This document shows, piece after piece, positions 7,225 to 11,731 of a stretch of DNA of 11,731 nucleotides (the first letter of the stretch is position 1; every line of letters starts with the position of its first letter). Position numbers and translations under genes: made by a program. Source of the DNA: Chamaesiphon sp. (GTDB taxonomy: Bacteria > Cyanobacteriota > Cyanobacteriia > Cyanobacteriales > Chamaesiphonaceae). Below the pieces are notes generated by a model. That model worked only from the letters and a program-made list of their open reading frames with translations. It did not search any database and was not told the DNA's origin. Location: NCBI GenBank assembly GCA_026785875.1, contig JAJAZF010000059.1, forward strand, positions 1 through 11,731. Direction: 5' to 3'.

Positions 7225-8331
7225 ATGTTAAAAAAAATCTGGCAATCATTCGTGAGGTGGCTTCGCAAATTATTTGGACGAGGGGCGAGTAAATCGACTC
7301 TCTCCTCGCGAAGCTATGCCAACGACAGACTTGTGACTACTGGCGAATTACCACCTCTTGATGATACCGATCGAGAGTATCTATTTATGCAGTTGCTCGA
7401 GGGAGTGGCTCATGGTTGGCAACAACCACGCGCGATCGAGTTTTTTAACAAAATCAGACAACGAGTCCGAAAATCCGACTGGCTAGAATGGCTGGAACGG
7501 TTTGGTAATAACTTGCTCAATGCACCCATACCCAATTATGAACTAGCTGGACGGATGGTGCAATTAGGTCAACTTGACTGTGGTGAAATCGGCGATCTAG
7601 CTGGAGAGTACGGGGAGCTGCTGCTCAACCGTCAAGCAGAACTATCAGGGGAATTTCTACCGATTGTGGAGTTCAATGCTCTAGAACTAGATAGTTTGGA
7701 TGTAGATCTGCCACTCGATCTCAATTATGGCGGCTCCCAGACCCAATATCGACGATTTGGTGAGGTACCGCCAGAACTACTCCTCGATAATACGCCGATC
7801 CCCGATCCACCATTTACACCTCAACCTGAAGCTGAAAATATCGATTCAGAAACTCGTGAAATTACACTCGAAGAATTTTCATCAATGCTACACCAAGATC
7901 CGGGTTTAGTGGCTGAACTAGCCGAACAATTTGGGATCGAGACAACCGATCCACAAATAATCATCAACACAGTTGTCGCTCAAATGCAACAACAAGTGCA
8001 ACAAATCAGTGGCGACCTCAATCCGTCCAACCAACTAACTCCACCCTCAACGCCAGAGATTCCCTCTACGCCGCCAGAGATTCCCTCCACGCCGCCAGAG
8101 ATTCCCTCCACACCGCCAGAGATTCCTTCCACACCAGAGATTCCCTCCACACCAGAGATTCCCTCAACTCCGGCAATCCCCGTTTCTGCCAAAGAACAAC
8201 AAGTCTCACCACCACCACCACCCTTACCAAAACTGGAATACAAACCAGAAGATCCATGGAGTAGCAATCTGTTGGGTAATGAAGAGGCTTTCCCGCAGAC
8301 AGCTAATACGCCCGATCGTCGAGGAGTTTAA
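7225..8331 (+). CDS. Conserved-looking protein of unknown function with proline-rich tandem repeat
   Basis: I do not recognise a named family. The ATG at 7225 is preceded by GAGGA (7212-7216) with eight bases between. The 368-residue protein begins with a basic amphipathic segment (MLKKIWQSFVRWLRKLFGRG) that could touch the membrane surface but is not a clear signal peptide. Residues 41-145 are a helical, compact-looking domain (EYLFMQLLEGVAHGWQQPRA, FFNKIRQRV, YGELLLNRQ). Residues 150-210 are acidic and low in complexity, 213-262 a second helical stretch ending in Q-rich sequence, and 276-320 a proline-rich repeat of EIPSTP units followed by a PPPPP run. Residues 26-35 (LSSRSYANDR) are encoded by a dispersed repeat. 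It abuts rnhA without a gap, so the two are probably co-transcribed; a link to RnhA function is only inferred from that. Confidence 0.88.
   Translation: MLKKIWQSFVRWLRKLFGRGASKSTLSSRSYANDRLVTTGELPPLDDTDREYLFMQLLEGVAHGWQQPRAIEFFNKIRQRVRKSDWLEWLERFGNNLLNAPIPNYELAGRMVQLGQLDCGEIGDLAGEYGELLLNRQAELSGEFLPIVEFNALELDSLDVDLPLDLNYGGSQTQYRRFGEVPPELLLDNTPIPDPPFTPQPEAENIDSETREITLEEFSSMLHQDPGLVAELAEQFGIETTDPQIIINTVVAQMQQQVQQISGDLNPSNQLTPPSTPEIPSTPPEIPSTPPEIPSTPPEIPSTPEIPSTPEIPSTPAIPVSAKEQQVSPPPPPLPKLEYKPEDPWSSNLLGNEEAFPQTANTPDRRGV
7302..7324. repeat. Shortened dispersed repeat copy inside the 7225 gene
   Basis: The segment begins CTCC and ends GCCAACG like the copies at 5436-5460 and 7126-7150, with CGAAGCT in place of AGAGGCT and two bases fewer. 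It encodes part of LSSRSYANDR in frame, between the amphipathic N-terminus and the first helical domain. Confidence 0.45.
8053..8172 (+). repeat. In-frame tandem repeat of mixed 21- and 18-bp units
   Basis: Six units encode EIPST(P/PP). The glutamate codons start at 8056, 8077, 8098, 8119, 8137 and 8155, so the first three periods are 21 bp (EIPSTPP) and the next two are 18 bp (EIPSTP). The nucleotide sequence is nearly identical between units (CCAGAGATTCCCTC core), which points to recent duplication. A degenerate seventh unit (AIPVS) follows. Confidence 0.93.
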
Positions 8332-9198
8332 GTGAAAATGAGCCAAATTACCAACTTATACACAGATGGAGCTTGTTCGGGCAATCCTGGCCCTGGTGGT
8401 TGGGGTACGGTTGCTTACTTTGATGATGGTAGCTGTCATGAATTTGGCGGTCGCGATCGGGCGACGACTAACAATCGCATGGAAATGCAAGCCGCGATCT
8501 CTGCGCTGGAATTTTTTGTCAGCACAAATCAAACCGCACAATGCCTACTCTACACCGATAGTGAATACCTGATCAAAGGCATCACCCAGTGGGTGAAAGG
8601 TTGGAAGAAAAAGGGCTGGAAAACTGCTGCTGGTAAACCTGTCCTCAATCAGGATTTGTGGGAGACACTCGACACGCTCAATGGCAAAGTGCAGTCCCAG
8701 ACTAAAATCCCTGTTGCTTGGCAACACGTTCGCGGTCATTCTGGCAACGTGGGCAACGAACGCTGCGATACGATCGCCAGAGGGTTTTCTAGCGGTCAAC
8801 CACCACAACTGCGGCAACGCTCTACAATAGAGTCATCACCATTACCTGTTACACAGACCCCTCCAGATCCTGTAACAATCACCCCCTCTCTCCCTGATTT
8901 GCAGATTGTCCCCATGTTAGAAGAACAAACTATTCACTCCGATAGTACAGAACATATTCCCCGCGAAGTTCGAGTTGCACATCTTCATTACCTCATCGAT
9001 ACTTTGCGGATTACTGATGAAATTGCCAAAAGTGGCTATCTAATTGCTAGCTCCGAATTAGCCGATCTGATGGATATCAATGCCAGTGCTGTAACTAGTC
9101 GCGGCGACAGGTGGGCATGGCGCAATTGGATCGTTTCGAGAGTCCGCCGTGAAGGTAATCAAATTTTATGGCAACTCGAACGAGTAGATGGGGAATGA
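8332..9198 (+). CDS. rnhA: Ribonuclease HI with C-terminal winged-helix-like extension
   Basis: RNase HI cuts the RNA strand of RNA:DNA hybrids, acting on Okazaki primers and R-loops in the cytoplasm. Residues 7-152 are a full catalytic domain: YTDGACSGNPGPGGWG with D12, NNRMEMQAA with E51, YTDSEYLI with D76, the flexible H136 in VRGHSGNVGNE, and D146; the basic WVKGWKKKGWKT handle is present. A proline-rich linker (about 153-210) leads to a second domain (211-285) containing SGYLIASSELADLMDINASA and WAWRNWIVSRVRREGNQILW, which looks like a helix-turn-helix with a wing. E. coli RnhA stops after the first domain. The start may be GTG 8332 (five bases after GAGGAG at 8321-8326) or ATG 8338 (eleven bases); I used the first because of spacing. 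It follows the 7225 gene's stop directly. Confidence 0.95.
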   Translation: MKMSQITNLYTDGACSGNPGPGGWGTVAYFDDGSCHEFGGRDRATTNNRMEMQAAISALEFFVSTNQTAQCLLYTDSEYLIKGITQWVKGWKKKGWKTAAGKPVLNQDLWETLDTLNGKVQSQTKIPVAWQHVRGHSGNVGNERCDTIARGFSSGQPPQLRQRSTIESSPLPVTQTPPDPVTITPSLPDLQIVPMLEEQTIHSDSTEHIPREVRVAHLHYLIDTLRITDEIAKSGYLIASSELADLMDINASAVTSRGDRWAWRNWIVSRVRREGNQILWQLERVDGE

Positions 9199-9242
9199 GT
9201 TGAAAGTTGTTCGTGCTATTGCCAAGCAAAAGTTGCAAGTTG

Positions 9243-9280
9243 AAACCTAGATAGTTGGCAATGCTTACCATCTAGGTTTT
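9243..9280 (+). terminator. Terminator-like hairpin after rnhA
   Basis: AAACCTAGAT (9243-9252) and ATCTAGGTTT (9270-9279) form a perfect 10-bp stem around a 17-nt loop, followed by one further T and a mixed AT tract. It lies 45 nt after the rnhA stop. The T-run is short, so termination may rely on the second hairpin just downstream. Confidence 0.6.
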
Positions 9281-9291
9281 AGTCATTTTAA

Positions 9292-9320
9292 AAAATGAAA
9301 GTATTCATCACTTTCATTTT
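9292..9320. terminator. Second hairpin after rnhA
   Basis: AAAATGAAAGT (9292-9302) and ACTTTCATTTT (9310-9320) form a perfect 11-bp stem with a 7-nt loop. The 3' arm ends in a T-run on the + strand and the 5' arm gives one on the - strand, so it could terminate in either direction. The stem is AT-rich, which makes it weaker than a standard intrinsic terminator. Confidence 0.5.
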
Positions 9321-9357
9321 CCTAGAATTTACCGATCGAGTACATTTCTAGTAGTAA

Positions 9358-9366
9358 TGCTAAAAT
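9358..9366 (+). promoter_or_regulatory. Candidate extended -10 promoter of the pentapeptide gene
   Basis: TGCTAAAAT (9358-9366) matches the extended -10 pattern TGnTATAAT with one difference. Transcription would begin near 9373, about 40 nt before the ATG. No -35 is recognisable at the right distance. Confidence 0.35.
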
Positions 9367-9411
9367 ACCTAGTGTAGAAAGTTTGCTTGAAAACTAGATA
9401 TTGTACAGTAG

Positions 9412-10611
9412 ATGACAATTTGGTTAAATCTGATCGGGATCGTCGCGATCGGATGTGGATTATGGTCTAAGAATATTGGTCTGACTGTGGCAGGTTGTGC
9501 GATCGCACTGGGAATATCGACACCGATTATTTATCGAGGTATCCGCCCCAACATCCCAAAGTCTCTATCTTCATTACAGCGATTGCGGTTAGTCACCACA
9601 ATTACGCTCTCGTTGGCGATCGTTAGTTTGCTCAAGATTGGTGGATTTTTTAGCTACATTGGGGGTTTATCAACTCACACAGATTGGAATATGGTGGGTG
9701 GATTAGGACTATGGAGTGGTGCGATCGGGCAAACAGCGATTGCTACCATCGCAGCATTTGTTTCGTGGCGACAGTATATCGTCTCTCGCGATTTGACGAT
9801 CGAGCAAAATCGCCTCAACCGCCAACAAAATATTATCACGCAACAACAAACGATCGATAATTACTTTCAGGGGATTTCCGATCTAGTGCTCGATGATGAT
9901 GGTTTTCTGGAAGATTGGCCCCAGGAACGCGCCTTTGCGGTGGGACGTACTGCGGCATTATTAGGCAGTATTAATGCTGCTGGGAAAGCTAGGGTAATTC
10001 GCTTTCTATCACGCTCTAAATTACTAACACCCCTCCAACGCGATCTGCGCTTGGGGAAGGTGATTCTCAATGGGAATGGGGGTTATGATGAAGATCGGAT
10101 CTCTGGCGTTCGGGTCATCAATTTGGGGGTAATGCTAGCGGGGATAGATCTCGCTCAAAACGATCTGCGGTGGACAGATCTCAGCGATGCTAATTTGATT
10201 CGGACTAATTTAAATGGATGCAATCTGTCGCAAGCCAACTTGTCTAGAACTATCCTGTATCAAGCTAAATTAATAGATGCAGATCTTAAAGGTACGCGAT
10301 TTTTTTATGGGGATCTTCAACTTGCCAGTCCCCGTATTCCCACTAGCGATAGCCTACCGCTAGACACAGCCGCTACTTTGGAAAGTCGTCCAGATTATAT
10401 TACAGGTAAATTTTCAGGTGCAGTGGTTGAAGATGTCGATTTTACCAATGTTTTACATATGTCTGAAGAACAGCGTCAATACTGTTGCGCTTGGTGTGGT
10501 GAAGCATCACGTCGCACTATACCTGGAGGATGTCAAGGGATTCTCAATCGGTTACTATCGATCGAGTATTCATCTTCAGCTCGATCGTTTGATGATGATT
10601 ATATTGGGTAA
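9412..10611 (+). CDS. Membrane-anchored pentapeptide-repeat protein
   Basis: The 399-residue protein starts at ATG 9412 without an obvious Shine-Dalgarno. Hydrophobic segments at about 5-42, 60-82 and 95-117 would span the inner membrane, followed by a polar helix rich in Gln and Asn (127-152) and a region with ERAFAVGRTAALLGSI (172-187). Residues 242-305 are pentapeptide repeats of the A(D/N)Lxx type (LAGIDLAQNDL, TDLSDANL, TNLNGCNLSQANL, DADLKGTRF), which form a right-handed beta-helix; a lone outlying unit (FSGAVVEDVDFTNV) occurs at 334-347. The C-terminus has four cysteines (C358, C359, C362, C374). Pentapeptide proteins are common in cyanobacteria but mostly without a known role, and none is assigned here. 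It is flanked by hairpins and heptamer repeats, so it appears to be a single-gene unit. Confidence 0.9.
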   Translation: MTIWLNLIGIVAIGCGLWSKNIGLTVAGCAIALGISTPIIYRGIRPNIPKSLSSLQRLRLVTTITLSLAIVSLLKIGGFFSYIGGLSTHTDWNMVGGLGLWSGAIGQTAIATIAAFVSWRQYIVSRDLTIEQNRLNRQQNIITQQQTIDNYFQGISDLVLDDDGFLEDWPQERAFAVGRTAALLGSINAAGKARVIRFLSRSKLLTPLQRDLRLGKVILNGNGGYDEDRISGVRVINLGVMLAGIDLAQNDLRWTDLSDANLIRTNLNGCNLSQANLSRTILYQAKLIDADLKGTRFFYGDLQLASPRIPTSDSLPLDTAATLESRPDYITGKFSGAVVEDVDFTNVLHMSEEQRQYCCAWCGEASRRTIPGGCQGILNRLLSIEYSSSARSFDDDYIG

Positions 10612-10624
10612 TAATCGATAGTGG

Positions 10625-10638
10625 ATGGTCAATGGTCA
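10625..10638. repeat. Heptamer repeat (ATGGTCA)x2
   Basis: Two perfect copies of ATGGTCA follow the pentapeptide gene. Part of this array (GTCAATGGT, 10628-10636) is the exact complement of ACCATTGAC at 10731-10739, so the two arrays in this spacer lie in opposite orientation. A 10-bp palindrome TGTTTAAACA (10641-10650) lies beside it. Confidence 0.65.
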
Positions 10639-10715
10639 ATTGTTTAAACACGAAACTAACTCTCACTCAGAAAATAGCATCATAAATATGGTGACGAAAT
10701 CTAATTTGCATTATC

Positions 10716-10736
10716 CACCATTCACCATTCACCATT
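10716..10736. repeat. Heptamer repeat (CACCATT)x3
   Basis: Three perfect copies of CACCATT end ten bases before the holA start codon. They belong to the same class of cyanobacterial short tandem heptamers as 2018-2041, and are oriented opposite to the ATGGTCA pair at 10625-10638. The rest of this 135-bp spacer shows no clear promoter or terminator. Confidence 0.8.
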
Positions 10737-10746
10737 GACTAACACG

Positions 10747-11731
10747 ATGACAGTTATTTTGTATTGGGGTGATGATGACTTCTCGATCGCTAAAGCAGTC
10801 AGCGCGATTCAATACTCAGCACTCGATCCAGCTTGGACGAGTTTTAACTATGAGAAGATTACTCCAGAGCGCGAAGATGCCGCGTTCGCTGCACTTGATG
10901 CGGCAATGACACCCCCCTTCGGTACTGGAAAACGGGTGGTCTGGCTGGCAGATACTAGCCTGATGCAGCAATGTTCGGAACAATTACTCGCCGAGTTGGA
11001 ACGGACATTGCCTCAAGTTCCGGCTACGACAATTCTGCTACTTACTAGCAAAAATAAACCAGACGGAAGATTGAAATCGACCAAGACAATTCAGAAATAT
11101 GCTAATGTCCAGGAATTTAGTCTGATTCCACCTTGGAAAACTGAAGAACTCAGCCAGCGAGTACAGATTGTCGCCAAAGAGTTGGGATTAAAACTAACGC
11201 CAGATGCGATTCAATTGCTAGCTGAATCTGTTGGTAATAATACTCGCCAACTATATCTAGAATTGGATAAATTACAATTACTAGCTGGTGGCCAAGGGCA
11301 GCAGATCGATCGAGTGATGGTAGCTAGTCTCGTAGTTGCCAATACCCAAAATAGTCTCCAACTTGCTGCGGCAATTCGTCAAGGAGATGTTGGGACAGCA
11401 TTAAATCTAGTTAACGAATTAATTAACCACAACGAACCTGCACTCAAAATAGTTGCCACCCTCGTCGGTCAATTTCGCACCTGGTTGTGGGTTAAAATGC
11501 TCCTAGAAGCTGGAGAAAAAGACGATCGAGTCATTGCTACCGCCGCCGGACTGGGAAACCCCAAACGCCTATTTTTTATCAAGCAAGAACTTCAATCTAC
11601 TACTGCCGATCGACTTGCCGCCAGTCTACCAAAATTACTCGATTTGGAATTTAATCTCAAACGTGGTGGTGAAACTATTTCTACTCTACAGATGCACACG
11701 ATCGAATTGTGCCAAATCTTTGCAGTAGGGA
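10747..11731 (+). CDS. holA: DNA polymerase III subunit delta, 3' end outside the window
   Basis: HolA (delta) is the clamp-loader subunit that opens the beta clamp ring. The ATG at 10747 begins MTVILYWGDDDFSIAKAVSA, a typical cyanobacterial delta N-terminus, and the frame runs without a stop through 328 codons to the window edge. Delta proteins are usually about 320-345 residues, so only a few codons should be missing. Visible family features are the loop TPPFGTGKRVVWLADTS (residues 55-71), TTILLLTSKNKPDGRLKSTK in the AAA+-like core without a Walker A motif, WKTEELSQRV, then LTPDAIQLLAESVGNNTRQL and the C-terminal helical collar with AALKIVATLVGQFR-like sequence. No Shine-Dalgarno is seen before the ATG, where heptamer repeats end. 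Its partner DnaX is encoded 3.7 kb away on the other strand. Confidence 0.94.
   Translation, partial: MTVILYWGDDDFSIAKAVSAIQYSALDPAWTSFNYEKITPEREDAAFAALDAAMTPPFGTGKRVVWLADTSLMQQCSEQLLAELERTLPQVPATTILLLTSKNKPDGRLKSTKTIQKYANVQEFSLIPPWKTEELSQRVQIVAKELGLKLTPDAIQLLAESVGNNTRQLYLELDKLQLLAGGQGQQIDRVMVASLVVANTQNSLQLAAAIRQGDVGTALNLVNELINHNEPALKIVATLVGQFRTWLWVKMLLEAGEKDDRVIATAAGLGNPKRLFFIKQELQSTTADRLAASLPKLLDLEFNLKRGGETISTLQMHTIELCQIFAVG

Noticed and set aside
8053..8172. CRISPR-like array
   Set aside because: The units are contiguous, in frame and without unique spacers; this is a coding tandem repeat.
7980..8267. Glycine-rich reading frame on the - strand
   Set aside because: It is only the antisense of the EIPSTP tandem repeat and has no ribosome site or independent support.
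11534..11728. 64-residue + strand reading frame near the window end
   Set aside because: It is an alternative frame within holA, whose frame is uninterrupted and has clear family sequence.

Overview
The window is cyanobacterial chromosomal DNA. It carries at least six copies of the HIP1 octamer GCGATCGC (for example 2788-2795, 3478-3485, 4343-4350, 4751-4758, 7002-7009, 9499-9506) and very many CGATCG cores. It also has heptanucleotide tandem repeats of the STRR type between genes, a cobalamin-riboswitch-led cobalt ECF transporter, and a cyanobacterial-style RnhA with a C-terminal extension. The genus cannot be fixed from sequence alone.

Layout, left to right: (1) a long ankyrin-repeat protein (1-2018, + strand) whose true start probably lies upstream of the window; (2) a GATAGTT triple repeat, then a cobalamin riboswitch leader (about 2108-2340); (3) the operon cbiM-cbiN-cbiQ-cbiO (2347-5035, +), whose genes are 1 nt apart or overlap by 4 and 8 nt; (4) a short convergent spacer; (5) dnaX on the - strand (5162-7075); (6) a 149-bp divergent spacer holding a 54-bp nested inverted repeat; (7) a gene of unknown function with a proline-rich tandem repeat (7225-8331, +) directly abutting rnhA (8332-9198, +), which ends in two hairpins; (8) a membrane-anchored pentapeptide-repeat protein (9412-10611, +); (9) a spacer with oppositely oriented heptamer repeats; (10) holA (10747 to the window end, +), nearly complete.

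How the genes work together: CbiMNQO is a complete group I energy-coupling-factor cobalt importer. The B12-sensing leader should shut it down when cobalamin is plentiful. DnaX (tau-type ATPase) and HolA (delta) are both parts of the DNA polymerase III clamp loader, and RnhA removes RNA from RNA:DNA hybrids, so three replication or repair genes sit within 7 kb, although not in one operon.

Most of the window is ordinary core cyanobacterial content and I see no clear new multi-gene system. The points most worth a second look are a small dispersed repeat present in three forms (spacer, dnaX coding sequence, and the 7225 gene), the conserved winged-helix-like extension on RnhA, the acidic WED/TY repeats before the ankyrin domain, and the cysteine cluster at the end of the pentapeptide protein.
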